DNA of 64,000 nt from Asterella californica. Its lineage: Eukaryota > Streptophyta > Marchantiopsida > Marchantiales > Aytoniaceae. The translations under genes and the position numbers were made by a program. Location of the stretch: NCBI GenBank assembly GCA_036924285.1, contig JAYKYS010000011.1, forward strand, positions 6,386,001 to 6,450,000, given 5' to 3'. The notes below the pieces were generated by a model. That model saw nothing but the letters and a program-made list of their open reading frames with translations, ran no database searches and was not told the DNA's origin. How positions within the stretch are numbered: position 1 is the first letter of the stretch; every line of letters begins with the position of its first letter. This document shows, one piece after another, positions 52,634-63,931 of the stretch.

Positions 52634-54525
52634 TGCCTAACCCTGCTCCTACTGAGCTCACCTATCCCCTACTAGGACGGTCAAGGTAAGGGCAACCTGT
52701 ACCTGCCATCACCACAGGCAGCCTCTCACGGTCTGTTGGTCGTCACTCCAACCGCACCGTGAGAGAGACAAAGATAGTCTGACTGGTCCGCAACTCCAGC
52801 CTCACTATCGACAGCACACTGGAGTGAACTCACTCCGGAAATCAAGCGTCAACACAAGCAAACGCGGCGCACAAACAGGAAGCAGAGTATGGAGGGGTTC
52901 CAACCACAAGAAGTCCAAACGATAACCCTCCACACTCAAACATTCACATAAAGAGAAACCCAGTCTCACCCGGACTGACGACTCCTTCTCGGTGACCACA
53001 TGTACAATATATGATCACCAACAGTCGTAACTGACACTGGAGGTCACTAACTAGATGTCCACACCTCTAGTAGCTCCAAAAACATCCACGTGGTAGCTCT
53101 ACTAGCTCACCCAAGACAACTACCACCAATTGCCTCCATACGCGCCTCTACGGTGTAGGCAAACACTATCACAACTATAGCTTCCCCCTAATACTGTGGG
53201 GTCGTCCTACCACTCCTCTAGGGACGTGCGAGAAGGTCTCCTACTACCTTATACAAGTCCATAAGTACTTGCACGCATCCCTGTAGGACACCAAGAGCTA
53301 TTGGTCTAGTGGTAAAGCCAAAGCTAAGACTACAGAGTCAGGAGTCCAGGTCCAGGAATAGTGTTGGGATGGGTGACCAGTTGGTTTTACCCTTCCCACA
53401 CACCTGAAGCTTGGATACCTCTCTCACGCACGCCAGCAAGCTGGCTTGCGGCGAGCGCGGGCTCGGGCTCAGGCTCCGCTCCGCTCCACCTCCGCACTCT
53501 CGCACTCCGCTCTCACGCCTCCGCACTCACGCACCTCTGCTCCTCGAAGCCTCTGCTCCTCGAAGCCTCACCAGAAGAGGCTCGAATTGCAGAAGATTGC
53601 ACCAAAACAGCCTCCAAAACAGCGAAAACAGCTTGCGGGTGCACACGGGTGACCAAAATCTGACGTAAAACAGCAAGAACCTCCAAATCCAACCCGAACA
53701 CCACCAAAACAGATTCGCAAATGCACCACACACACTTCGCGGATGCACACACACACACAAAACAACTACTAAACTCGAGTTTCCACACGAAATTGAGCCA
53801 AAATCTGACGTAACTAGCCTTTTGCACTTGCGGGTGTCACAGCAGCGAACTTCGACATGCCATAACTTCTTCAATCCTTGGCCAAACTCCACGAAACTTG
53901 GTGCACTGGAATCGTCTCTCCAATGCGTTTCCAAAGAGCCCACTCCGATCCGACATTGACAAGTATTTCAGCTGCCACGCCCAAACGCGCAATCCGGCTC
54001 CAACAACACACTTCAAGAACATTCCGCAAAATTTCCGCAGCGCTTCCGCATGACAGAAATCTCCACTCGACCCCAACAACAGCAATGTAGCACGGCGCCC
54101 ACACACCTCGATCACGGCTCCACACAATCAAGCACGAACGACAACGCCCGAAGATACCAGCGGACGATTTCATATTTTAGATCAGCGAGCTCTTACTGAA
54201 CTCCGCCTCGACTTGCACTCAGTTCTTTGAGTAATCTGTATAGAGAAATTACCATCTCCAACACCACAACAAGGACTACTCACAAACGGTCAAGCCAAAC
54301 CCACTCTAAACGCGAAGAGAATCCGGGTTACACTCAACTAGACTATCCACCATAGCCTGGAGCTTGAAGGCTCAACTCAAAGAACTAAGGCCTCCAAGCC
54401 CTACCTGCGAAGTTTACCCCTAGTGGGCTCTCTCTCCAACTCGCCCTAACGGCACTAACGGTCTTACCGGGATGCGCCACTTCGCACTCGGTCAACCTAG
54501 CCGAGGTGCCCAAACTGACGTGACA
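52634..54525 (-). repeat. 5' LTR of element C, about 1.89 kb
   Basis: It starts TGTCACGTCAGTTTGGGCAC at 54,525 directly beside the target duplication. Its left end is put at 52,634 from a CA followed by a primer-site-like TGG. The whole length from 52,645 is repeated, with about 10-15% difference by eye, at 55,945-57,729. It carries dense CA-dinucleotide runs (53,730-53,765) and a 5S-rRNA-like segment on the opposite strand. Confidence 0.8.
53291..53385 (+). other. 5S-rRNA-like (Pol III internal control type) segment, copy 1
   Basis: On the plus strand GAATAGTGTTGGGATGGGTG followed by ACC and TTGG resembles the 3' half of plant 5S rRNA (GAGTAGTACTAGGATGGGTG then ACC), including the box C region. 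Upstream, ACTACAGAGT also fits. It runs antisense to element C. Confidence 0.55.
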
Positions 54526-54556
54526 AAGTAGCAGCAGTAGCGCTCTTGCGATCCAT
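54526..54556 (-). pseudogene. Element B gag start, interrupted by element C
   Basis: The ATG at 54,556 reads MDRKSATAAT and is cut by the element C 5' LTR. The codons continue in the same frame at 44,659 with an equally Ala/Thr/Ser-rich sequence. ACTT (54,529-54,526) is repeated at 44,663-44,660. Confidence 0.8.
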
Positions 54557-54604
54557 CTTCTCTCCTTGTAGTAAACTCAACCTCCTCAATCAATCACCCC
54601 AAGA

Positions 54605-54623
54605 GCTCTCAGTGGAAGCACCA
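54605..54623 (-). other. Primer-binding site of element B
   Basis: TGGTGCTTCCACTGAGAGC, two bases after the LTR end TGACA and 49 bases before the gag ATG. It resembles the TGGTGCTTTCATTGAGAGC type known from plant Ty3 elements (from memory). Confidence 0.7.
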
Positions 54624-54625
54624 GA

Positions 54626-55942
54626 TGTCAGGTTGAGAGTCTTCCTGGGAAGGGCAAACCTTCTGGCTGTGATATGAGCTTGAAGGCTGTGTTCAATCTA
54701 CTCAGAGAAGCGTTGGGCTTCAGGCTGTGGCTGGTTTACTCAAAGGATAGGCTTCAGGTCTCAAGGTGATACTGAAAAACACTCATATAAGTCTCTTGGC
54801 TCTTCTGATATGTTCATGAAGTAAAGTTCAGACTTAACTAGCAATGATAAGATCAGATGGTGAACTTTGACACTCAGGACTGAGAAATATGTGAAGGTTC
54901 AGACTTCAGAACTCCTCCTACATGTCAATAAGGTCCTACTGGATACACATACGAAGTTTCAGCTTCAGATCAATTCAGAGCACTAAGATATGAGTAGAAA
55001 CTTTCTGAGTAGAGAAATTACGGCAATTTCTAGTACCCAGACAGCTGTTTCGACCTAGAACAAAGAATTGGCTCGATCACTTTGGAAAATTCTTACAGGA
55101 TTTGCAGTACACAGCTTGCTGAACACTCCTGTGAAGTTGGACCTCCTGATTCCACACTGAACTCCAGATCTCGCTCTCTGAAGTTGCTGTTCCAGATTGA
55201 GAGCTTTTCGGACCCCCTCTACTTCAGCGATCGCCCTGAATTACTCAGTAACTCAAATCACTTGAAACTTTTTTGACAGTCGTAGCCCGGCTGACAGTGA
55301 ACGCAACCACGAAGGTTTGAAGCGATTTCCTCAATTCTGCTGCAATTGGCACTCAAAACCCCAAAATCAACAAAAGTGATGCAGTTTTGGCACAATCCGA
55401 ACTTCAATTGGGCATAACTCTTTGTTTATTGATCCAAATCGATCAAGAATTTCACTGAAAGTGCTGGCTCGACGAGCTCTATCTCCCTGTGCTCTCAGAT
55501 TTCGAAGTGTCCTCACCAAATGCTCGAATCCACTCTAGAGCTCTGTTTCTAAACTTAGAGTTTTACAAAAGACAAAAATGAACCAATGGGAGTTCATAGC
55601 TTCATTTGGTTGTCATTTTGTGCCTAAAACTACCTAGTAACTTATCTACACTCATAGGCTATCACGTCAAGCCCCCTAGAGTGCCAGCGTAAAACTTAAA
55701 CTACCTAAAATGACACGCAGTCCCGAAAATTAACTTAAATCAGCTAGAAAGCGTGCATGAGCGACACGCAAATACAACCCATGAGCTCAAACCCTATCAA
55801 CATGGTAATCAACCTACTAAGACTCAAAATATATAACATCTTTCAAAAATGGACTTCTCTGAGGTCTTAACTTCACTCAGAGAGACTAACGCCTAACAGA
55901 GAAGTGAATCATTTACTATGTGAAATGATTCACATCACGACA
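54626..55942 (-). repeat. 5' LTR of element B, 1,317 bp
   Basis: TGTCGTGATGTGAATC at 55,942 to AACCTGACA at 54,626, with TG...CA ends and a primer site 2 bp later. It begins with the same TGTCGTG as the element A LTR. It directly abuts an older element-C-type LTR, which it interrupts at 55,943. Confidence 0.8.
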
Positions 55943-57729
55943 CCGCTCCTACTGAGCTCACCTATCCTCTACTAGGATAGTCAAGGTAAAGACAACATGT
56001 ACATGTCATCACCACAGGCAGCCTCTCATGGTCTGTTGGTCGTCACTCCAACCGCACCGTGAGAGAAACAAAGATATTTTGACTGGTCCGCAACTCCAAC
56101 CTCACTATCTACAGCACACTGGAGTGAACTCACTCCAGAAATCAAGCGCCAACACAAGCAAACACGGCGTATAAACAGAAAACAGAATATGGAGAGGTTC
56201 CAACCACAAGAAGTCCAAACGATAACACTCCACACTCAAACATTTCACATAAAGAGAAACCCATCTCCATCCGGACTAACGTCTCATCTTCGGTGACCAC
56301 ATGCACAATATATGATCACCAACCGTCGTAACTGATACTTAAGGTCACTAACTAGATGTCCACACCTTTAGTAGCTCCAAAAATATCTACGTGGTAGCTC
56401 TACTAGCTCACCCAAGACAACTGCCATCAATTGTCTCCGGACGTGTCTCCACGGTATAAGCAAACACTACCACAACTATAGCTTCCTCCTAATATTGTGG
56501 GGTTGTCCTACCACTCCTCTAGGAACGTGTGAGAATCTCTCCTACTACCTTAGACAAGTCCATAATTACTTGCACGTATCCTTGTAAGACACCAAGAGCT
56601 ATTGGTCTAGTGGTAAAGCTAAGACTACAGAGTTAAGTGTGCAAGTCCATGAATAGTGTTGGAATGGATGACCTACTGGTTTTACACTTCCCACATAACT
56701 GAAACTTTCATATCTCTCTCACGCACGCCAGCAAACTGGCTTGCAGCGAGTTCGAACTCGGGCTCAGACTCCGCCCCGCCTTCACTTCCGCACTCTCGCA
56801 TCTCTGCTCCTCGTAGCCTCACAGCTCGCGGGTGCACACGAGTAACCAAAAATCTGACGTAAAACAACAAGAACACCCAAAGCCAACCCGAACACCATTA
56901 CAACAGGTTTGCAAATGCACAATATACACTTTGCGAATGCACACACACACAAGAAAACTCCTAAACTCGAGTTTCCACACGAAATTGCACAAAAATCTGA
57001 CGTAACTAGTCTTTTTGCACTTTCAGGTCACACAGCAGTGAACTTCGACATACCATAACTTATTCGATGCTCGACCAAACTCCATGAAACTTGATGCACT
57101 AGAATCGTCTCTCCAATGCGCTTCCAAGGAGCCCACTCCGATCTGACATTGACAAGTACTTCGTCTACCACGTCCAAACGCGCACTCCGGTCCGAACATG
57201 TCACTTCAAGGAAATTCTGCAAACTTTCTGCAGCGCTTCCGCATGACAGAAAATCTCCACTCGACCTCACAACAGCAATCCATCTGCCAACAGCAAGGTA
57301 TCATGCTCTCGCACACACCTCGATCGCAGGTCCAAACAATCAAACAAGAACAACAACGCTCGAAGATACCTGCGGACAATTTCAGATCAGCGAGCTCTTC
57401 CTGAACTCCGTCTCGACCGCACATAGTTCTTTAAGTAATCTGAACAAAAAAATTATCATCTCCAACACTGCAACAAAGATTACTCACAAACGGTCAAGCC
57501 AAACCCACTCTATGCTCGAAGAGAATCCGAGTTACACTCAACTAGACTATCCATCATAGCCATGAGCTTGAAGACTCAACTTGAAGAACTAAGACCTCCA
57601 AGCGCTACTTGCGAAGTATACCCCCTAGTGGGTCATCCCAAGAACTCGCCCTAACGGCACTAACGGCCCTACCGGGATTCGTCACTCTGCACTCGACCAA
57701 CCTAGCCGAGGTGCCAAACTGACGTGACA
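55943..57729 (-). repeat. Older, diverged element-C-type LTR (truncated or solo)
   Basis: Collinear with 52,645-54,525 over its whole length, including GACGTGACA at the outer end (57,721-57,729). Substitutions and short deletions are scattered throughout; one deletion is in the region matching 53,460-53,640. It is cut at 55,943 by the element B LTR. No coding region of this older copy is in the window. Confidence 0.85.
56593..56680 (+). other. 5S-rRNA-like segment, copy 2
   Basis: GAGTTAAGTGTGCAAG followed by GAATAGTGTTGGAATGGATG and ACC. The AGTTAAG-GTGC part matches plant 5S rRNA (CAGTTAAGCGTGC) better than copy 1 does, while the box C part is more decayed. Confidence 0.55.
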
Positions 57730-60301
57730 TATAAAACAATTACTTTGTAAGTGACAATTGTAACAAAAATACTCAATACTAAAATACCTACCATATCTTA
57801 GCATATCAGATTGCAACCACTTGAGTTCTCTAGAAGTCTCCTAGACAAGGCGAATCAATACCCAAAAAATAATATCTGGACTGATGCGGTTCTTTGGATT
57901 TTAAGATATGGAAAACATATTACATATAAAGTGCAGCATATAGAGAATAAATTCGAACAAAAATATCATTTAAACAATTTGGAGAGTGAAAACCCAAAAG
58001 AAATACGTTGCTCATAACCCACCTCTCTAACCTGACTTTCTTGGCAACCTCAACCCGAAAGGACATTGGATCAAGGTTCCCACCTTGTTCATCATTGATT
58101 AATATAATTTATATGGTTTTCTCTGTTAGTAATCTCAAGCTCCACCCTTGATAAAGTATTATTGTTTCTTGCATCTTCCGATAATAATAATTTTGCATAA
58201 CTTCTCGTTGCGTTTTTGACGTTTATCTATAGAGAACGTCGAATAGTCCGGTTGATCGAGACACTTCAACTAGCATCCATCGCTGTTTCTAGAAGCCGTC
58301 AACCTCGATGTCAGTACCCATCCGTATAACGTTCTCCGTTTGACCCTCTCCTCGGCACTTGCACCAGCTTCCTTCACTGCAGCTCACTTATACAGACTTA
58401 GGCTATTTTGCTTCCATCACTCATTCGACTGCAGGTAGTATACCTTGCTGACACAGCTCCTCATATTTCGTCACAAGGCCTTACTGTCTGCCCGGGTTGC
58501 AAGCGTTAGTTGCTGTGGTGGTACTAGAAAGTTGCACCTGGTTTCCAGATTATCGATAAAGCTTCATGTACACCGTCAGCGATCAGAAACAAATATATGA
58601 GAAAGTGTCCATCATGGAGAGAATAATATCATTCCACCTACCACTCTCACCACAACATGCTCATAATATGACATAGAGTCCCTTATCTACAGGAGAGGAC
58701 CTCCAGGGACTGCGGGTACTGCGGGTACTCTTCTTTGACATGCCAGGCTATTCTATTCCCATACTTGACAAGGTGGCTTGCTGCACGTACGTCCTCCAAG
58801 TCACCAAATTTGGTGACGGAATCACAGCGATGAGTAAGGCCAAGACGTCCGGCCTTCCTGCAGCGACCATCTTTAGACTCTGGAGTTGGTCCGTCCCGGA
58901 GGACTCTGCCTTGTGGTGGGATGTACGTGGGATCCAGCTAGGCAAAGATAACGTGAAGTCAATGTTCGTAAGGAAGTCCCCATCGGGCAGAGCTGAACGG
59001 TGGAGATTAGATCCTCAAGCCTTGGCACGGTTTATAACTCATGAGTAAATAAGGCCCAAACCCAGGGTGAATCTCTGCTCTTATTCGGTATCCCTCTTTT
59101 GTTGTCCTTCTCCGTATTCCATTTTCAGCTGGCGTACTCCACGCTGGACGATCCTCCATTTTCATGGATTCTAAGTTTGATTTCTCAATCTAGAAATGTT
59201 TACTAACATAGAACACGGAAATGAGAAGCCTTGTCGTTTCCGGAATTACGTACACAGAGAAACCTACCGTAGTACCCTCGCAACGACACACTACAGATGT
59301 TGCAGGAAGTTTAGAGCTGAAACGTGTCGACTCGACGGACAGACGAGGAGGAACCTCGATCCGCTCTTGTACTTATGTGTCACAAGTTTCTGGTATTCTT
59401 CGTCTCCGGGGACTTTGTGCACTGGAAGAAGCTGATTGCTGCGCTAAGTCGGAACTAGTAAACCTTGCCTCGTGTCATGCTCGTACCACACAGACGAGCA
59501 CAACAAGAGTTCCACAAAACTTAAGGAACTTCGGTACCTTGGGCCAGAGAAAACTCGAGTTGAGGTCAGCCGAGTTACGGGCACCGAAAGATTCTCTTTA
59601 ATACACAATACTTTAATTCTCGAAACAACAATCCTGTGAGTTCCAGGCAATCGTAATGTTGAAATTTAGTCTTCTGTTTCAGAGTTATCCACTTGTCATT
59701 GTTTCCACATATAGCGCTGCTCCAGGTATGTTACATTCTTCTACGCTAGCTTTACTCCATTCACCCACTGGCGCTGCTCCAGGTACGTCACAAAACAACC
59801 TTTCTACGTTGTGCTTATTCGATTCACTCAATGGCCTTTCTCGATTCGATTCACACTCGCTAACTCGTAGTACAGGAATCACCGTGGTACCTTCTCCGCT
59901 AACCCACAACTTCTGGTGAACAGAATCCCTAGTTGGAATTCTGAGTTGCAGTCCGTTAAGCCAAGTCTGAGCCGGAACCTTTACTGTTACTCATGCAAGA
60001 TTTAGTTTCAAATCTAAGTATTAGTACACCACATCCCATTATCCTCCTTAGGTTGACCATCATTTCATTACAATTCAGCACCAACTAGACAGGATTTGTG
60101 TAAACTGTGAATATGTGCGCCAGATCGACTACCACAGCAAATGACTAGCCATTGTCTGTGCGTTGGACCGTTCTCTCCCGCTACTTGCGGCAGGTCAATA
60201 CAACCTTGACGAAGGGTTATCCTGCCTCAATTCGCCATAAAGCTGCTCATCACCTATCTCAAGTGAGGTGCGAATTCAATAATCCATCGACGGCAGAGGA
60301 T
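57730..60301. other. Intergenic stretch, no gene supported
   Basis: A 102-codon frame (58,740-59,048, ending ALARFITHE) and a 126-codon frame (59,221-59,601) are open, but show no domain, repeat or splice context I recognise. They may be chance frames or exons of an unknown gene. GCGCTGCTCCAGGTA-type words recur at 59,712 and 59,770. Confidence 0.4.
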
Positions 60302-60386
60302 CCTTATGAACGAGGGATTCGCAGACGGGATCCCTTATCTTTGAATCCCTTGTTCATAAGGATGTTCCCTTATGAACAAGGGATTC
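60302..60386. repeat. Hairpin-forming inverted repeat plus third direct copy
   Basis: CCTTATGAACGAGGGATTC (60,302-60,320) is complementary to GAATCCCTTGTTCATAAGG (60,343-60,361) with one mismatch. CCTTATGAACAAGGGATTC follows again at 60,368-60,386. Confidence 0.9.
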
Positions 60387-62891
60387 ACAAACACAATTTC
60401 TTAGTATGTAGAAGACATAGATTATTTTCCAACACAGCGTGCTCTACGCCGACATACCCCTAGAGAAAATTTAATCATCAAGAATTTGGTTACAAGAAGA
60501 GGCAAACTTCTCAACCAACTACTAAACGAAGCATGACTACGACATCCATACAGCGAGAAGCGTAGCCTCTTCCAACCCAACAACACCAAGATCTGACAGA
60601 CTCATAACGTTAAGGTCATCCCTGGAAACGTGTCTCTAGCCGGAAAATTAATATTGACCACCTCCCCAACACAGCAAACGACCCATAGCCAAGCGTCCAA
60701 CCTCACTAAGTACTAGAGATAATCATCCTCACTGAAATCACACATATGCTTAAGTCATGCTCCAAGATGCGCAAGAACGTTCTATGACATACTTAAGTCT
60801 CATTACGATAACCGAAAGTTAACTGGACCTCTTTGTTAGATCACGCTTTGTGTAAGCTCTCAAGATTGGCAAAACATCGATATCTCGTCACTTCAACACG
60901 CAAACACAATCTTCACGAGCAAACCGACCGGTGTTCTCTGGAAGAGACAACATACGAACCTCGACGCCCCATTCAATGCTTCATCACTTAAAGAGTGCAT
61001 CCCAAAGCAAAGCCGACAAAAGTACCACGAACCTACCCACGTAAACCATTCCGTGGCTTGACAAGGCATGAAGCGAAAGAAGTTTGATACTTCACGAAAC
61101 AACACGCCGACCAGGTTAACCCGCGAGTCTACATATGCAGTAACACAGACCAGTGACATCAATGTCACAAAGAAGATATCTTACTTGCATCTGCAGGAAA
61201 GGTGAAGTAGCACAAGAAACTGACACCACGCGTTGAAAGCATAAAATGGGATCAAACAATGAGGCCTACTGGAAAATAGAGCAACGGAGAGGATATGACT
61301 CAGGAGTCAGTTCCACAGGTAGAGTATGTAAACCAACAGTCTCACAGGCAAAATCTGCATAGATATCCCTTGAATTTGTGAAATATTATTCAAGACGCAC
61401 GTCTCACTGAAACAGGAGTCACGAAAAGAATAATCATCGTAACCTTTTCGTAACCATACTACATGAATTAACGACAAGAGAAATATGACCACTAAAAACG
61501 TGTGATCTCACTTTCAAGGATGACAGTAACCTGTAATGAGGCCAACTCTAAGCATACTGTCAGGACTTACTACTACGTGCAAGAAGAAATCACGGAGACA
61601 CAACACACATTCTAGATAGACTGACGACACAAGGATCAGGAAACCCAACCTCCACTTAGCAGAAACAATAGAGATCAGAGCAAGAATGTTGATAAGTGCA
61701 ATTTCAAGATCTGCTCACACGCAATCGAACGTCTACGCACCCTTCCAGCTTAAAAAAGGTTTCTGAAATGGATACCAATTGTGGATTCAGTGACGAGGTG
61801 TGCCCGCCTTTTGAAACCGGCTGGCAGGTCGTCGTACTACAATCAATCATGCTAGACAGATCTCCGATAAAAGTGAAGGAACGTACCTACAGAAATAGTG
61901 TCATAATTCGACCGCATGTTGTTATAGTGTCCACATTCCGGTTGGAGTATTAGTCCAAGTGACAAAAAGGGAATGGAGCACGGCTCCCGAATAGTGGGCA
62001 CGGGGCATATCCACTTGCACGATATAGGAGTCTATCCACCTGACTGTAGGGAAAATTTTGATAACAATGTACACTTCCATAGTACAGAAAGGACGTTACC
62101 TCTTGCTACTAAACGCATTGCAAACTCGACGTCATTAAGAGCCAGATCTCTAAGTGGAATCAAAACACCGCCCACTCGGAATGACGAGCAAAACCCGACA
62201 AACTAAGACAACAAGGACATCAAGAATTACCTTCCTGACAGATACTCTGCCCACGTTAAGTCTACGTTTGACATCTGAGCCGGAAGAAAACATCTGAGTG
62301 GGAAAGAAAAATCAAAACCTTCGGTGGATCATAAGCCCGAAAGCCAAATTCAAGATTCCATGATGCTCGGATAAAAACTTGCATTCACAAAACCAGGGAC
62401 GAACATATACATGATAATGTTACCGTCCTTGTCATTTCTTGAGTGCAAATACAAATTTCGTATGTCACGCACAGATGTAACAGGATCCGTTCCCCTAGGC
62501 ACTGCAGATACAGTCATGACACACTGAAACAACCACGCATTTAAACAATTACCCATAACAAATATTTCATCCCAGAAGATGAAATGTAAGATCTCAGGCT
62601 GGTAAGCAGCTGCTCCAGAATGAATGGTCAGCCTCTATGCCAGCCGTGGAACAAGAAATGGGACAAGGACAAGACTACACAAGACAAAAGTTTTAGTGAA
62701 GAGGCCCTTGGACCTTCCCATAGCTTGAGTTGAAAGGATTGGAAAATGTTGCCGGAGCTTCAAGCTGGTTCAGTCCTGAGTCCTTTGCTTAAACTATGCA
62801 CAGTGTGGCTTTGATTCTGCTGTATGTATAGGTCTGCACCTGGCAGTTGCTACGTGTGCAGTTTCCTCCTGCTTGGAAAACTGTGCTAGCA
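60387..62891. other. Intergenic region and DnaJ 3' flank
   Basis: No domain-bearing frame is seen. The part nearest 62,891 should include the 3' untranslated region of the DnaJ gene (minus strand). Confidence 0.5.
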
Positions 62892-63931
62892 TTAGCCAGC
62901 CGCGCCCAAGATTCTCTTGATGCCTTGTTTCTGCTCAGAGCTTAGTCTTGTGGGGAACTTGATTTCGAACTTAATCCTAAGATTACCTCTCCTTCCTGAC
63001 TCCTTCGCAATGGGCATCCCTTCCTTTTGCACGACCTTCTCATAACTGGGAGTAATCACGTCCGTGATGGGGATGTTCAGTAACCTACCATCTAAAGTTG
63101 TCAAGTTAACTGTACAACCTGTGAGCGCCTCGGAGAGCGAAACTTTGTGCGTCATGATAAGATCGTTGCCATCTCGCTTGAAAATCTCGTGTGGTCTCTC
63201 ATCTATCACAAATACTAGGTCGGCGGGTACAACGTTCGGCTGCTCGTTGCCCTTCTCCGGGAAAGTGATCTTGGTACCTTTCTTCCATCCAGGCTTTACT
63301 TCAATCGTCAAGATCTCCTCCACTTGCATCGTCTTTCTGCACAGTTTCTAGGTCTCAGACACGGCATGGCAGCGGACCACGAGAACAGACTCAGCCGCAA
63401 CGCAAGCCCTAGCCTACCTTCTGCTGGCATGCAAGATGATGATATGATGATGAACTTACCACAATGTAGATACAGGAGCCAGAACTCTCAAGTTAGAACT
63501 TACCCACTAGGATCAGCTATATTTCTCGAGATCTTCATCTTCCTGGTAGAACCTTGGTATAGCTCCTCTAGCGTACATTGCAGTTTATTCTCCACCGGAG
63601 GAGCTTTACGGGGTCCCGAGGACTGGGCACCATCGCCAAACGATCGGAATACGTTTTCTGTTGTACCAAAACCGCCGAACATACCGTCCCCAAAGTTTCC
63701 TCTCCCGCTTCTGCTTCCTATACCCGATATGCCACCCATTCCTCCAAAAGGACTACCTCCAAAAAACTCAGCAAAAATATCCTCGGCATTTCTGGGGTTA
63801 AATCTGAAAGTATTTGTGGTGCCTCCGTTGGAATAACCTGCCTGCTGAGCACCCGGGGGTGGAACTTGCCCTTTCAATCCTTCCTCTCCATACTGATCGT
63901 AGATTGCCCGTTTTTGCGGATCACTCAGGAC
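62892..63931 (-). CDS. DnaJ/HSP40 class B (SIS1/DNAJB1-type) co-chaperone, last two exons
   Basis: Co-chaperone that binds unfolded clients and stimulates Hsp70 ATPase in the cytosol or nucleus. Exon 63,931-63,504 starts inside the J domain (VLSDPQKRAIYDQYGEEGLK). It runs through a Gly/Phe-rich region (FFGGSPFGGMGGISG, then GMFGGFG) and into the first C-terminal barrel (LQCTLEELYQGSTRKMKISR). A GTAAGT donor and a CAG acceptor frame a 167-bp intron. Exon 63,336-62,892 carries GKTMQVEEILTIEVKPGWKK, FPEKGNEQPNVVPADLVFVI, the second barrel (HKVSLSEALTGCTVNLTTLD) and a C-terminal dimerisation end, then TAA. The 873 nt in phase give 290 residues. There are no Cys-rich zinc repeats, so it is class B, not A. 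The HPD motif and start codon lie past the window's right edge. No damage is seen. Confidence 0.93.

Larger units (their letters stand above)
44664..54525 (-). mobile_element. Element C: Ty3/gypsy retrotransposon encoding a DNA methyltransferase and a PHD-finger integrase
   Basis: The element is 9,862 bp with TG...CA ends (TGTCACG at 54,525, ACGACA at 44,664) and ACTT flanking both sides (54,526-54,529 and 44,660-44,663). Order: 5' LTR, primer site, gag, then zinc knuckles-protease-methyltransferase in one ORF, RT-RNase H, integrase with PHD finger, polypurine tract, and a short rearranged 3' LTR. Over the 295 bp shared by the two LTRs I see about two differences, so the insertion is young. 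It sits in element B gag. Stops and at least two frameshifts probably inactivate it. Confidence 0.9.
42807..55942 (-). mobile_element. Element B: Ty3/gypsy element split by element C and cut by element F
   Basis: B consists of a 5' LTR (55,942-54,626), a primer site (54,623-54,605), and a gag start codon at 54,556. Then comes the 9.86-kb element C (54,525-44,664), flanked by ACTT on both sides. Gag resumes in the same frame (44,659) and continues to about 42,830. F begins at 42,806 and the rest of B (protease, pol, 3' LTR) is lost. Gag and LTR start (TGTCGTG) relate B to element A. Confidence 0.8.

Noticed and set aside
53298..53345. A tRNA gene (A-box-like TGGTCTAGTGGTA)
   Set aside because: No cloverleaf can be drawn and the supposed B box is poor. 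The 5S-like alignment explains the region better.
58740..59601. Two open frames of 102 and 126 codons as genes
   Set aside because: No domain, splice signal pattern or neighbour supports them, and several overlapping frames of similar length occur nearby by chance.
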